NCBI GenBank assembly: GCA_905147135.1
Contig: LR990041.1
Location: 21,187,712 to 21,251,711, forward strand
Direction of reading: 5' to 3'
DNA length: 64,000 nucleotides
Source: Blastobasis lacticolella
Lineage: Eukaryota > Arthropoda > Insecta > Lepidoptera > Blastobasidae
In this document: piece by piece, positions 22,120 to 32,444 of the stretch
How the letters are laid out: each line of letters opens with the position of its first letter
How positions within the stretch are numbered: the first letter of the stretch is position 1
The notes under the pieces: generated by a model
Seen by the model: only the letters and a program-made list of their open reading frames with translations
The model's database searches: none
What the model was told of the DNA's origin: nothing
Program-made: the position numbers and the translations under genes

Positions 22120-22440
22120 TTTATGGTCTAGTACAACACCCAACTCTCTAATTGCAGTATTCCTAGTAAGTGCCTGGTTTCCAAGGAGATAGTTATATAT
22201 AACAGGTATAGGTTTACGAGTAAAGGAAACTACACTACATTTTAAAGGATTCAGATCAAGATTATTCTCAAAACAATACTCGACGAGTCTAGTAAGGTCT
22301 TCCTGCAGTGCATTGGCATCATTAACGGTAGCTACATTTGAGAAAATCTTCGTATCATCTGCGAAGCAGAGAAGATGTGAGTTGTGAAGGCGTGGAACTA
22401 TGCTTCGGCGACAGTGCGGCAATATACAATTTAAAAAATA

Positions 22441-22804
22441 TAAGCGTATAGCTAAAGCGGGAGACTTTAGGACGCTCGTACTGATTCACCGTTCAGGCGA
22501 GGGTTCGAATCCCAGATAGGTGCTAAAAGAATTTTTCACGGATATTTTCATATCTAAAACGTGAGGTCTTTCAGACCCTGGGATTCACTCAATGGCCGAA
22601 TAGGACTAAGACTAATTTTAAGACGATAACAGATTAAAATAACTTCAGCGTAGTTGCACGTGGCCCAAAAAGGGACGATAGTCAATAAAGGAAAAAAAAA
22701 CTGAAAATGACCTAATTGATTGACAAATTTTATGAGAATTAGGATCGGAATCTTAATAATTACATAACATACTTTGTTTTTGTTTTTATTTTTCAATATA
22801 TATA
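22441..22804. other. Unassigned DNA with a tRNA-like B box
   Basis: GAGGGTTCGAATCCCAGATA near 22,500 resembles a polymerase III B box and may be a SINE head remnant. No complete tRNA fold is seen. The rest is AT-rich. Confidence 0.35.
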
Positions 22805-24385
22805 CAGGGTGAATTTTTGAGACGGGGCAGTAAGGGCAGGTACCTTAACCGTTGCAACTAGAGGGAAACGTTCTTAAGAGACTGTCCTTAACTTTTTGAG
22901 ACAGTTTTACCCCCATTTACAGATTTAAAAAAAAATTACAGTCAGCAAAAAAATAGACCATTTACACAAAAACATGTTTTAAGTCAATCGATCCTGTTTC
23001 TTATAAAGATCAAAAAGTCTATGAGACCTACTGAGCTTAGAGTACTAGAAATGTCAGAAATCGCAAAAAACTTCTCCCACATATAACTTTTCACAATACC
23101 TAACAAAACTTTTTACGATGCATGGATAGACTGGTCGATAAAGATGAGGGACTGGTCGAAAATAATTTTGAATTTCGAATGAAATTTCTTCGAACATTTC
23201 TTAAATAGTATACTGCTTCGAAAACAAAAAAACTAGATTTATGATTGCTTTGCTTTGCTGTGCTAACATTCTGAATAAAAAATGACCTGAATTTAGAACG
23301 TTTGGACTTACTAGAAGCATATTATTTAAATAATAAAAACTCAACAACCGCTTTGGAGTGGTACAGGATCAAATATCCAATGAGAGTAGTGCCAACCAGC
23401 GGGGCTATTGGCTAACTCAGTTCACAATTGTATTTGACACTAGATAATTCTACACCACGTCATCTACGTTGAAAACTGGCAATAGCGTCTACCAAATTAG
23501 AGTAGTGTCAGATTTTTTTATGTCAAATTCAGTTGTCCACTGAGATAGCCGATAGGCCCTCAGAAAGGTTATTATAAATCTTTTAAAGAATCTCGAAGAA
23601 TGTGGCTCGTTCAAGAAAGTGTTTGTACGACATTCATTGGTATTGGATGAAGATATGGTAATTGCAATTTTATCACTAGTAGAAGCTTATCCTGAGATAT
23701 CTTCAAGACATGTCGCTGCTGAAGTGGGTATATCTCAGTCACTTGTTTTGAAGACATGGAAGAAGTACGGATGCAAATATAAACGCGGCAGGGGCTAATA
23801 GTTCAGGCACTACATTCTGGAGATGATATTATTATTAGATGAAGATTAAGGGGGAAAATAAGTAGAGATAATTATTTTATTAACTACATTTTATGGTCTG
23901 ATAAAACCAATTTCTCCAACAATGGCATGTATAACCGGCGAAACCACCATTATTGGTCTAGATAGAATCCTCTTAGATATCGAGAAAGCCATAGTCAGAT
24001 TCGTTTCTCTTTTAATTGCTGGTGTGGTGTAATGTCGAACCGAGTGGTAATGGTGGAATTTTATGAAGGCACCCTGAATTCCGACACTTATAACAACATA
24101 ATTCTCGAGAATCTCCAAAACCAGTTCGATGAATTGCCACTGTCTGAATCAAGTGTATTTCCAACAAGATGGCGCTCCGCCACACAACAGCCGCCATACA
24201 CGTTCTAATCTGAACCAGCATTTTGGGATACCGTGGATAGGAACACATGGCCCTATTCAGTGGCCACCTCGGAGTCCTGATCTTACGCCTCTAGATTTAT
24301 TTAAGGGGCTATTTAAAAAATAAATTATACAAAAAGAACTACGGCGGTGTTGAGGAGCTGAAAGAGGCACTAACAACGATTCTGT
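22805..24385 (+). pseudogene. Decayed DD41D mariner-type transposon
   Basis: The left end may be CAGGGTGAATTTTTGAGACG after TA at 22,803-22,804. A helix-turn-helix segment (23,660-23,800) reads HVAAEVGISQSLVLKTWKKY. After a deletion, a catalytic segment (23,885-24,322) carries WSDKTNFSNNGMYNRR, HSQIRFSFNCWCGV and FYEGTLNSDTYNN. A one-base frameshift leads to YFQQDGAPPHNSR and RSPDLTPLD. The spacing between the last two catalytic Asp residues (QQD to PLD) is 41 residues, the DD41D arrangement of a known Tc1/mariner group. Stops and frameshifts make it inactive. No right end was found. Confidence 0.75.
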
Positions 24386-24929
24386 ATGGAAAATGAAAAT
24401 GAAAAATTATTTATTGAATTAGGATTACGTTAATTAATCTCTTTTCAGAAGTCAAAAATCTAACGGAACGCAAAGGGAAGTTAAGCGAGCTCATCCAGGT
24501 AGGTGCGAGGCATGCAGACCGATCAGCACGTACGTGGGCTCACTCCGGCGAGACACCGGGCACCGATACGCGCCACGCACATAACCGCCTAGGCGAATCA
24601 CCCGGCCCCAGCCAGCCCGCCGGCGCGAGCACCCGCACGCACCAGCCGGCCTACCCGTGTCGCCTCCTGAGCTCGGAACAAATAAGTAAAAAGAATGTCG
24701 TCTGTCTGTCAGTATGCCGCTTCAGTTAGGAAAATGACCATCTGTGGGAAAAAGAAACGGCAAGAAACCCCACAGGTACATAATATGATTACATTGCATT
24801 GATACATTTGTCAATTTAATTTGAGTGAGCCTGTCTTGATTGGAATATGAAGTGAACCTCTACAATCGGTAAAGAGAACTAAACATAAAAATAAAACCAA
24901 AAAATAAAAAATGGCACAGCAAAAGCAGG
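24386..24929. other. Unassigned DNA with a GC-rich block
   Basis: The stretch 24,490-24,670 is GC-rich (CACGTACGTGGGCTCACTCC, GGCGAATCACCCGGCCCC) in an AT-rich setting and looks like the 3' end of a retroelement. I found no coding motif and no second copy in the window. Confidence 0.35.
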
Positions 24930-25080
24930 CCCGTCCACCAAGGCAGCACCCGTTCACGAGCATGGCGCAGGGCCCAGCCATCGTCCAAGTCAACCATATT
25001 TGAGGGAAGAGAACGACCCGACCCCCACGCCACCACCAGGCAGACTTTTAAGTGAGCATGCGCTGCCAATGCCGTACATA
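24930..25080 (+). repeat. Dispersed repeat family Y, copy 2
   Basis: Matches 17,870-18,010: CCACCAAGGCAGCACCCG, CCAGCCATCGTCCAAGTC, AACCATATTTGAGGGAA and ACCCCCACGCCACCACCA. It lies just outside the left end of the large palindrome. Confidence 0.5.
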
Positions 25081-25373
25081 TTTAAAAAAAAAATTTGTTA
25101 GTCAATGACTATTCCACATCAAATCATCCACAACCAATTTACAAAATTGTTAATTTATAAATAACTTCCTATTTCGAAGAGCTAGTAGTACACCATACAT
25201 TTTTGTCATTGATATATTCATCAATTTTATTGAGCATGAGCATACTCAGTCATTGGTTTATGTTACGTTTATATTGTACACAAGCCAAACTTTGGGGCTA
25301 GATAGTGTTGTGTGAATTGTCCAAGAATATTTATTTATTATTTAATATTCAAATAACATTTTCTCTATGTCAG

Positions 25374-25571
25374 TGGACCGTCCGCCGCTGTGTTCATGCT
25401 CGTGGTGCGTGGTACGCTGGTGCCCTCTGGCGGGCGCGGTGGAGTGGGTGGCGCGCGCGGAGCGGCTGCTGGGGCTCGCGCCGTTGCGGCTGCGGCGACG
25501 ACAAGGGACCCTGCGCGCCACGCCCAGCCCGGCCTGGGCCCGGCTGGGACATGCCTATGCTACATACATTA
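25374..25571 (+). CDS. Gustatory receptor exon 2, inverted duplicate (left arm)
   Basis: It follows the acceptor TTTTCTCTATGTCAG and ends at an A before GTAAGA. With two leading bases and one trailing base it encodes DRPPLCSCSWCVVRWCPLAG, then EWVARAERLLGLAPLRLR and AWARLGHAYATYI. RLLGLAPLRL is the pattern seen at the N-terminus of gustatory receptors before the first membrane helix. It is open and nearly identical to the right-arm exon at 31,603-31,800. A frame starting at ATG 25,367 is also possible, but exon 1 (33,246-33,309) joins in phase only with the acceptor version. No exon 1 copy exists on this side, because the arm ends at 25,232, so this duplicate is probably not a complete gene. 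Confidence 0.6.
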
Positions 25572-26132
25572 GTAAGAATTGTTAATACGAAACACGAGGC
25601 GGCTTGCGATTTGGATTAAGGGAACTAAACATTGTCGTAGGGTTAATTAAATAAAAATAGGGTCAATTCAGATCTTTAGAGGTTTCTTGAAGCTTACACC
25701 GTGTTAACTCCAAAGATTTTACTTACCTCATATTATTCTGAACAGCCTATGCCGCACTTAAGATACCTACTACGCTTATGAAATGTGAGTTGAACCGTGA
25801 CTTACCGATACATAAGTATACAAAGCTCACGCCTCTGTCTCACAGGTGGGGTAGGCAGAGACTATGGACTGCCACTTTGCTCTGTCCTGACACAGCTCCC
25901 TAGCCTCGCATATATCCACAACTCTTCTCATACAAAGAAGTCCTTTTATTCTTGCCACTACGGACCCGAGCTTTGTTTAGAATATTACTGATCTCATCAG
26001 TAAATGTTTCAAATGTAAATGAACCGATACTATTGATAATACAAAAATCTTTGACATTGAATATATATCTCAAAAACTTCCAAGGCAGATTTATTAATGC
26101 GTAGGTATTCGAAGCAATTCGAAGCTGTCTAG

Positions 26133-26398
26133 CATCCTTAATGTTTCGTCCTTTGTGCACATTGTGGACCAATACCCTATATATTTTTTCTCGGTGTTTT
26201 TCTTATGTTGTCACGTTTTCTCTTTTAGATATTTGTTCAATACTGATGTATGCATGCGATGGGAAAAGAATTACGCAAGTTTCCGGCCTGTTATTTTGTA
26301 TGAAGATTACGATTAACGCGATCACTGTGACCATCGCCATGCTGGGAGCTCCTGGCCGAATGCTGGCCATCGTCTACTGCCTCGACCGCGCAGACAAG
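26133..26398 (+). CDS. Gustatory receptor exon 3, inverted duplicate (left arm)
   Basis: The frame reads LWTNTLYIFSRCFSYVVTF, then GLLFCMKITINAITVTIA and MLAIVYCLDRADK, ending at the donor GTGCGT. Two hydrophobic stretches fit membrane helices 1 and 2 of a gustatory receptor. The 5' boundary is uncertain. An acceptor at CTGTCTAG (26,132) gives a 266-bp exon that keeps helix 1. A better-looking acceptor, TTTTCTCTTTTAG (26,228), gives a 170-bp exon. Both keep the phase. I prefer the longer form because the Gr-B copy differs upstream by exactly one codon without breaking the frame. Confidence 0.6.
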
Positions 26399-26823
26399 GT
26401 GCGTATGCTTATATACTTTTTTTTATGCTACTCAGTGACAAGCGAACAGACAGCCTACTTGATGGTAAATGGTATCTGTCAGCCATAACTTCTACAGTTC
26501 TTACATTTAGGTTGCAGGTAACAAAAATGCAAAGAATGCAGAAGGAACACGCAAAGATTTTTTTTACCCGTCGTAACTGATATATTTGTTAGTTCAGTAG
26601 CAGTTCACAGGTAATTAGCGGAGCGCAATTAAACACGTCTTCTGGGTACAATCGTATAATGCAAGACTGCTAATGGCGGTACATATAAATACTTATTTTG
26701 ACGTCTACCCCAAACATCACACCCTCACCCTTAATAAGTACTAATATATCTATTTAAAAAAAACAATGAAATGTTAACAATATATATAGGTAAACAGCGC
26801 TTGTGACTTAACCTAATTCGACA

Positions 26824-27830
26824 CTAATCGAATTCTAATCCATACCGTTTGACCGGAACTCTCTGGCGCTTAGGGCGGTCCATGTTCGGTTCTGAGGTAT
26901 CTGTGACCGGGGCGGACATGATTATGGGCGCGGTTTTCCTTGTGGTAACCGACCCTGGTGGTGGTCCCACTGAAGGCAAGCCCGCGCTCGACGCGCTCGC
27001 CAGCTCGTGAGCCGACGGATTGGCTACGGCCGCCTCGCCGGCAGCAGGTGGCGGACTGGAGCACGCCACGTCAAACATGGGTCGAGAGTCACTACCAATC
27101 TTAAGTTGATCTATATGTATTTTAATTAGTGGACCGTTTTCTCTTGCGACTAAGTAATTACGTGAACCTAATCTTTTGACAACACCTCCCTCACACCATT
27201 TCTTATCAGTACCAAAACCCCGATACAACACCTTATCGCCTTCTTCGAAATGGCGTTCTGTACCTCCTGCGTTCTGTGTATGTTTCCTTTGCACCTCCTG
27301 CACTCTTTGTTGCAGTTCTCGTGCAGCGTCACCCCGTAGGCAATCTAGGCGCGAGCGGAGGTTGCGGCGTTGCAACAGCATTGCCGGCGATTGCCCCGTG
27401 GTACTATGCTCAACGTTCCTATAGGCTACCAAGTATGATTGCAAAACTATTTCCAAATCTGTGCTCTCTTCCATTGCTTTACGCACTGCCCTTTTACACA
27501 GCTTGACAGCGTTTTCAGCGGCGCCATTTGATGCCGGGTGATATATAGGTGAAAAAGTGAGTTTAATACCATTGGTGGTCATAAATTCGGCATACTCTTT
27601 ACTAGAAAACGGTGGTCCATTGTCCGAAACGATTTCTTTAGGCAGACCGAAGCGCGCAAACGTCTCTCGTAATACATTTTAATACAACTCGCCAATGTTC
27701 GCTGCATTGTAAAGACTCCTATCCATTTTGTTGACGAATCTATGATAACCAAAAATGTTAAACCGTGGAATGGGCCTTAAAAATCAACGTAGACGCGTCC
27801 ATGGCTCGGGCTCATATCGCCAGGGCATGG
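26824..27830 (-). pseudogene. Gypsy integrase and tail, inverted copy (left arm)
   Basis: The minus strand carries the integrase C-terminal half (TTNGIKLTFSPIYHPASN, GAAENAVKLCKRAVRKAM) and the pol tail ending KRYGLEFD and a stop at 26,824. Upstream the copy retains DFLGPF-type sequence and 10 bp missing from the other arm, but it has its own one-base deletion near 27,677 that breaks the frame. It is therefore a dead fragment whose lesions are complementary to those of the right-arm copy. Its RNase H part lies in the shared spacer. Confidence 0.85.
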
Positions 27831-29639
27831 GCGCGCGCGCGGGGCGCTGAATGTTCCCGCCGCGGTGGTGTCGCACCTGACGGGCGCGCACGGCGGCGGT
27901 CCAGCCGAACGCCCCGTGGCCTACGCGTCACGGGTGCTCAATGCAGCAGAACGCGCCTATTCACAAATTGAGAGGGAGGCTTTGGCCATCATTTATGGCG
28001 TTCGGAAATTTCACCAATATCTTTATGGACGTAAGTTTCTCTTAAGAACAGATCACAAACCTTTGGTGACGATTTTCGGGGACAAAACGGGAATTCCGAC
28101 GATGGCGGCCAGTAGAATGCAGCGATGGGCAGTTCTTTTGTCCGGATATCAATATGAAATTGAGTATGTTCCATCGAAAAGTAATGGAGCGGATGCCTTG
28201 TCGAGATTACCAGTTAACAAAGAGAATAAATGTAAAAACGAAACAACCTATATTAATTTTGTACAAGATTTTTTGCCGATTACTAGGGATGTAGTTAGAG
28301 AGACTATACTGTTGGATACGATTTTAAGAGAGGTTATAATGTACATTCAGTCAGGTTGGCCTACTAATTGCGATAGTGAAGGGGTTAAGCCATATTATTC
28401 TAGAAGGAATGAGTTATACATAGATAAAGGATGTATCATGTGGGGCTATAGATTGGTAATACCAAAGAAATTACAGCCGAAGATTCTTCAGGAGTTACAT
28501 ATGGGGCATTTGGGAATAGTAAAGATGAAGTGCATCGCCAGGAGCTACGTGTGGTGGACAGGCATCGACGGCGACATCGAGAGCGCGTGCCGGGCGTGCG
28601 CGGCGTGCGCGGCGTGCGTGGCGGCCAGCGCCGCGCCGTCCATGCCCTGGCGACATGAGCCCGAGCCATGGACGCGTCTACACGTTGATTTTTTAGGCCC
28701 ATTCCACGGTTTAACATTTTTGGTTATCATAGATTCGTCAACAAAATAGATAGAATGCAGCGAACATTGGCGAGTTGTATTATAAAGGTATTACGAGAGA
28801 CGTTTGCGCGCTTCGGTCTGCCTAAAGAAATCATTTCGGACAATGGACCACCGTTTTCTAGTAAAGAGTATACCGAATTTATGACCACCAATGGTATTAA
28901 ACTCACTTTTTCACCTATATATCACCCGGCATCAAATGGCGCCGCTGAAAACGCTGTCAAGCTGTGTAAAAGGGCAGTGCGTAAAGCAATGGAAGAGATC
29001 ACAGATTTGGAAATAGCTTTGCAATCATACTTGCTAGCCTATAGGAACGTTGAGCATAGTACGACGGGGCAATCGCCGGCAATGCTGTTGCAACGCCGCA
29101 ACCTCCGCTCGCGCCTAGATTGCCTACGGGGTGACGCTGCACGAGAACTGCAACAAAGAGTGCAGGAGGTGCAAAGGAAACATACACAGAACGCAGGAGG
29201 TACAGAACGCCATTTCGAAGAAGGCGATAAGGTGTTGTATCGGGGTTTTGGTACTGATAAGAAATGGTGTGAGGGAGGTGTTGTCAAAAGATTAAGTTCA
29301 CGTAATTACTTAGTCGCAAGAGAAAACGGTCCACTAATTAAAATACATATAGATCAACTTAAGATTGGTAGTGACTCTCGACCCATGTTTGACGTGGCGT
29401 GCCCCAGTCCGCCACCTGCTGCCGGCGAGGCGGCCGTAGCCAATCCGTCGGCTCACGAGCTGGCGAGCGCGTCGAGCGCGGGCTTGCCTTCAGTGGGACC
29501 ACCACCAGGGTCGGTTACCACAAGGAAAACCGCGCCCATAATCATGTCCGCCCCGGTCACAGATACCTCAGAACCGAACATGGACCGCCCTAAGCGCCAG
29601 AGAGTTCCGGTCAAACGGTATGGATTAGAATTCGATTAG
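27831..29639 (+). pseudogene. Ty3/Gypsy pol fragment: RNase H and integrase
   Basis: From about 27,865 the order is: RNase H (PVAYASRVLNAAERAYSQIE, LRTDHKPLVTIF, GADALSRLP), the integrase zinc finger (HMGHLGIVKMKC to CRACAAC), then the catalytic core with Asp in LHVDFLGPF, Asp in SDNGPPF and Glu in GAAENAVK. The C-terminus ends KRYGLEFD and a stop. A stop codon plus a 10-bp deletion at 28,747-28,755 separate the first catalytic Asp from the rest, as shown by comparison with the left arm. Gag, protease and reverse transcriptase are absent. The spacer 27,831-28,639 is single-copy and the rest belongs to the palindrome. Confidence 0.88.
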
Positions 29640-29735
29640 TGTCGAATTAGGTTAAGTCACAAGCGCTGTTTACCTATATATATTGTTAACATTTCATTGT
29701 TTTTTTTAAATAGATATATTAGTACTTATTAAGGG

Positions 29736-29900
29736 TGAGGGTGTGATGTTTGGGGTAGACGTCAAAATAAGTATTTATATGTACCGCCATTCGCAGTCTT
29801 GCATTATACGATTGTACCCAGAAGACGTGTTTAATTGCGCTCCGCTAATTACCTGTGAACTGCTACTGAACTAACAAATATATCAGTTACGACGGGTAAA
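29736..29900 (+). repeat. Candidate Gypsy 3' LTR
   Basis: Downstream of the pol stop a purine-rich AAGGGTGAGGG (possible polypurine tract) precedes TGTGATGTTTGGGGTAGACG. The stretch may end near ATCAGTTACGAC at 29,896. The same sequence is present inverted in the left arm. No second LTR exists in the window, so the assignment is tentative. Confidence 0.35.
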
Positions 29901-30329
29901 AAAAATCTTTGCGTGTTCCTTCTGGATGGCTTGGTAGTTCTACGGGATCTTTTTAACTCGTGGTACTACTGGTAGTAACACATACGACGGGCAACAAATG
30001 GCAATTACCGTAATAACATTTTATTTTTCTATACTCAAGTATACGCCTGGATGAGTACCAATGCCTTATCTATTTCTGCCGCCAAACAACAATACTTGCC
30101 TTGTTGTGTTCTGGTTTGAAGGATAAGGTAGCCACCGAAATTACAGGCATAAGGCATTTCATCTTAGTCCTTACAGTGACAATGCACCTGCGGTTTTGCA
30201 TTTTTGTTACCTGCAACCTAAATGTAAGAACCGTAGAAGTTATGGCTGACAGATACCATTTACCATCAGGTGGGCTGTCTGCTCGCTTGTCACTGAGTAG
30301 CATAAAAAAAAGTATATAAGCATACGCAC

Positions 30330-30595
30330 CTTATCTGCGCGGTCGAGGCAGTAGACGATGGCCAGCATTCGGCCAGGAGCTCCCAGCACGGCGATGGTCA
30401 CAGCGATCGCGTTAATCGTAATCTTCATAAAAAATAACAGGCCGGAAACTTGCGTAGTTATTTTCCCATCGCATGCATACATCAGTATTAAACAAATATC
30501 TAAAAGAGAAAACGTGACAACATAACAAAAACACCGAGAAAAAATATATAGGGTCTTAGTCCACAATGTGCACAAAGGACGAAACATTAAGGATG
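30330..30595 (-). CDS. Gustatory receptor Gr-A, exon 3
   Basis: The frame reads LWTKTLYIFSRCFCYVVTF, GLLFFMKITINAIAVTIA and MLAIVYCLDRADK, and ends at the donor GTGCGT. It is open throughout and differs from the left-arm copy by a few substitutions. The extended 5' boundary (acceptor CTGTCTAG) is preferred for the same reason as in the other copies; the alternative short form starts at 30,499. The two helices and a conserved CLDRAD loop match Gr-B exon 3 at 63,588. The next exon expected (helix 3) was not found before the Gypsy sequence. Confidence 0.65.
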
Positions 30596-30674
30596 CTAGA
30601 CAGCTTCGAATTGATTCGAATACCTACGCATTAATAAATCTGCCTTGCAGTTTTTGAGATAGATATTCAATGTC

Positions 30675-31123
30675 GATGAGACTCTGGAATGATCTTCCCC
30701 CTGACATAAGATTAATATCTAGGAAATTCTGTTTTAAGAGAGCAGTACATAACCATTTCCTGAACCCTCCTTAGCTCCTAATTTATTCCTTGTTCCTTTA
30801 TTCCTTTTTCATCTCTTTTCTTCATAAAGCCTCAAGTACCTGAATAATTTTGGGTATCTTATGCAGTTAATTAATTAATTAATTAGTGTAAAATATCTAT
30901 TACTACTTTTAACTTTTAGTGTATTTATTATTATTATTTATTTATTTTTATAAATTTGATTGTGGTTGAATAAGCTTATGTGTAATCTTTACTTGTAAGT
31001 AATCTTCCTGCACCGCATACCTTTTGTCAACTGTTATCTCTCCTGGTAGACTGGTAGATTATGCTATTTTAGTTTTAAGTCCGCCAATGTACTGTTTGTG
31101 CATGAAGTATAAATAAATAAATA
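30675..31123 (+). mobile_element. 5'-truncated LINE insertion with 6-bp target duplication
   Basis: It begins with a frame reading MRLWNDLPPDIRLISRKF and then CFKRAVHNHFLNPP and a stop, the C-terminus of a CR1/Jockey-type LINE. It ends in AAATAAATAAATAA. AATGTC flanks both sides (30,669-30,674 and 31,124-31,129), while the left arm has a single uninterrupted AATGTC at the matching place. The insertion therefore postdates the palindrome, or was lost precisely from one arm. Confidence 0.85.
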
Positions 31124-31602
31124 AATGTCAAAGATTTTTGTATTATCAATAGTATCGGTTCATTTACATTTGAAACATTTACTGATGAGATCAGTAATGT
31201 TCTCAACAAAGCTCGGGTCCGTAGTGGCAAGAATAAAAGGACTTCTTTGTATGAAAAGAGTTGTGGATATATGCGAGGCTAGGGAGCTATGTCAGGACAA
31301 AGCAAAGTGGCAGTCCATAGTCTCTGCCTACCCCACCTGTGGGACAGAGGCGTAAGCTTTGTATACTTATGTATCGGTAAGTCACGGTTTAAGTAACATT
31401 TCATAAGGTATCCTAAGTGCGGCATAGGCTGTTCAGAATAATATGAGGTATGTAAAATCCTTGGAGTTAACACGGTGTAAGCTTCCAGAAACCTCTAAAG
31501 ATCTGAACTGACCCTATTTTTATTTAATTAACCCTACGACAATGTTTAGTTCCCTTAAGCCAAATCGGAAGCCGCCTCGTGTTTCGTATTAACAATTCTT
31601 AC

Positions 31603-31800
31603 TAATGCATGTAGCATAGGCATATCCCAGCCGGGCCCAGGCCGGGCTGGGCGTGGCGCGCAGGGTCCCTTGTTGTCGCCGCAACCGCAGCGGCGCGAGC
31701 CCCAGCAGCCGCGCCGCGCGCGCCGCCCACGCCACCGCGCCCGCCAGAGGGCACCAGCGTACCACGCACCATGAGCATGAACGCAGCGGTGGACGGTCCA
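31603..31800 (-). CDS. Gustatory receptor Gr-A, exon 2
   Basis: Between the acceptor CTCTATGTCAG and a GTAAGA donor, the exon encodes DRPPLRSCSWCVVRWCPLAG, then ARLLGLAPLRLR and AWARLGYAYATCI. Its phase (two bases in, one out) fits exon 1 at 33,246-33,309 and exon 3. It is strongly GC-rich and rich in Ala and Arg. The cytoplasmic N-terminal segment before helix 1 is the expected location for this part of a gustatory receptor. Confidence 0.65.
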
Positions 31801-31843
31801 CTGACATAGAGAAAATGTTATTTGAATATTAAATAATAAATTA

Positions 31844-32116
31844 ATCATCATCATCATCATCACAGCCCGAAACAGTCCACTGCAGGACTTAGGGCCTCTC
31901 CCACGAGAGGGGGGGGGAGGTTATTGCCATAATCTCCACGCTTAGCAGGCGGGTTGGAGATCGCAGTGTTTAAATATAACAATAGAAAATGCCGCTGCCC
32001 ATTTTCCAGACTACGGAGACTCTTGATCTTTTGCCTCGAAAACATTAGTCGCCTTGTACGACACCCATGAGTGTAAGGGGTTGGTGCTATTCTGCTCTGC
32101 CGGACACCACACGGCC
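31844..32116 (-). mobile_element. SINE-2-like insertion
   Basis: On the minus strand it starts at GGCCGTGTGGTGTCCGGCAG, contains GTGTCGTACAAGGCGACTAA and ends CTGTGATGATGATGATG. AAATAAAT-like sequence borders both sides. The left arm has an uninterrupted AATAATAAATAAATATTC at this place, so the insertion is specific to the right arm. It lies just upstream of Gr-A exon 2, in intron 1. Confidence 0.75.
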
Positions 32117-32193
32117 AAATAAATAAATATTCTTGGACAATTCACACAACATTATCTAGCCCCAAAGTTTGGCTTGTGTACAATATAAACGTA

Positions 32194-32444
32194 GAGCTCG
32201 TCTAGTCTAAAATGACGCGCCCCACTACTTAGTTAGTTGATTTCGATGTGTGAGTGCAAATATTGATAACGACACTTCATCTGCGTGGGAGCCAATGAAC
32301 AGCGCGTGCTGCTACGTTTGAATCTCACCGGCAACTGAATGACCAATTACAACGGCATTTGTATATGTATTGCGTCCATATTTTAAACTTGCTTGTGTGC
32401 GTTAATGCGATAGTGGGGCGCGGCATTTTAGATTAGACGAGCTC
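32194..32444. mobile_element. MITE with TA target duplication
   Basis: Inverted termini of about 35 bp: GAGCTCGTCTAGTCTAAAAT at the left and the complement of GAGCTCGTCTAATCTAAAAT at the right. TA flanks both sides (32,192-32,193 and 32,445-32,446). The left arm shows the empty site AAACGTAACATAA. A TA duplication fits a Tc1/mariner-type MITE. Confidence 0.85.

Larger units (their letters stand above)
20634..22440 (-). pseudogene. 5'-truncated Jockey-like LINE carrying two nested insertions
   Basis: Minus-strand motifs in order: LLCFADDTKIFSN, NNLDLNPLKCSVVSF, IRELGVVLDHK, then (after a Helitron) VYNYHIESIVAKASKSSGF, YVRSTLEYASQIWNP and LERVQIRFMKYLCYR. The element ends in an AAATAAATAAATAAAT-type tail at 20,634-20,656. 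It is related to the LINE at the left edge (shared LDLNPxKCS and ELGV/DLGV blocks). The endonuclease and the first half of the reverse transcriptase are missing, so it cannot transpose. Removing the Helitron restores the frame across VLDHK-LVYNYH. Confidence 0.8.
25232..27830. repeat. Large palindrome, left arm (2.6 kb)
   Basis: The arm is the inverted counterpart of 28,640-32,478. Pairing begins at the outside near AGCATGAGCATACTCAGTCA and runs through the Gr exon 2 and 3 copies and the 3' part of a Gypsy element to CCAGGGCATGG at 27,820-27,830. The right arm is longer by about 1.24 kb. That is almost exactly the sum of three insertions and one further segment present only there. Confidence 0.9.

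Noticed and set aside
25305..25619. Longer overlapping ORF across receptor exon 2 (104 codons) and its mirror at 31,555-31,863
   Set aside because: It is in a different frame from the RLLGLAPLRL peptide, gives a Trp/Cys/Arg-rich product without domain, and ignores the conserved acceptor and donor.
27176..27506. Plus-strand ORFs across the left-arm Gypsy tail, and mirror ORFs at 28,999-29,287
   Set aside because: Antisense shadows of the integrase reading frame.
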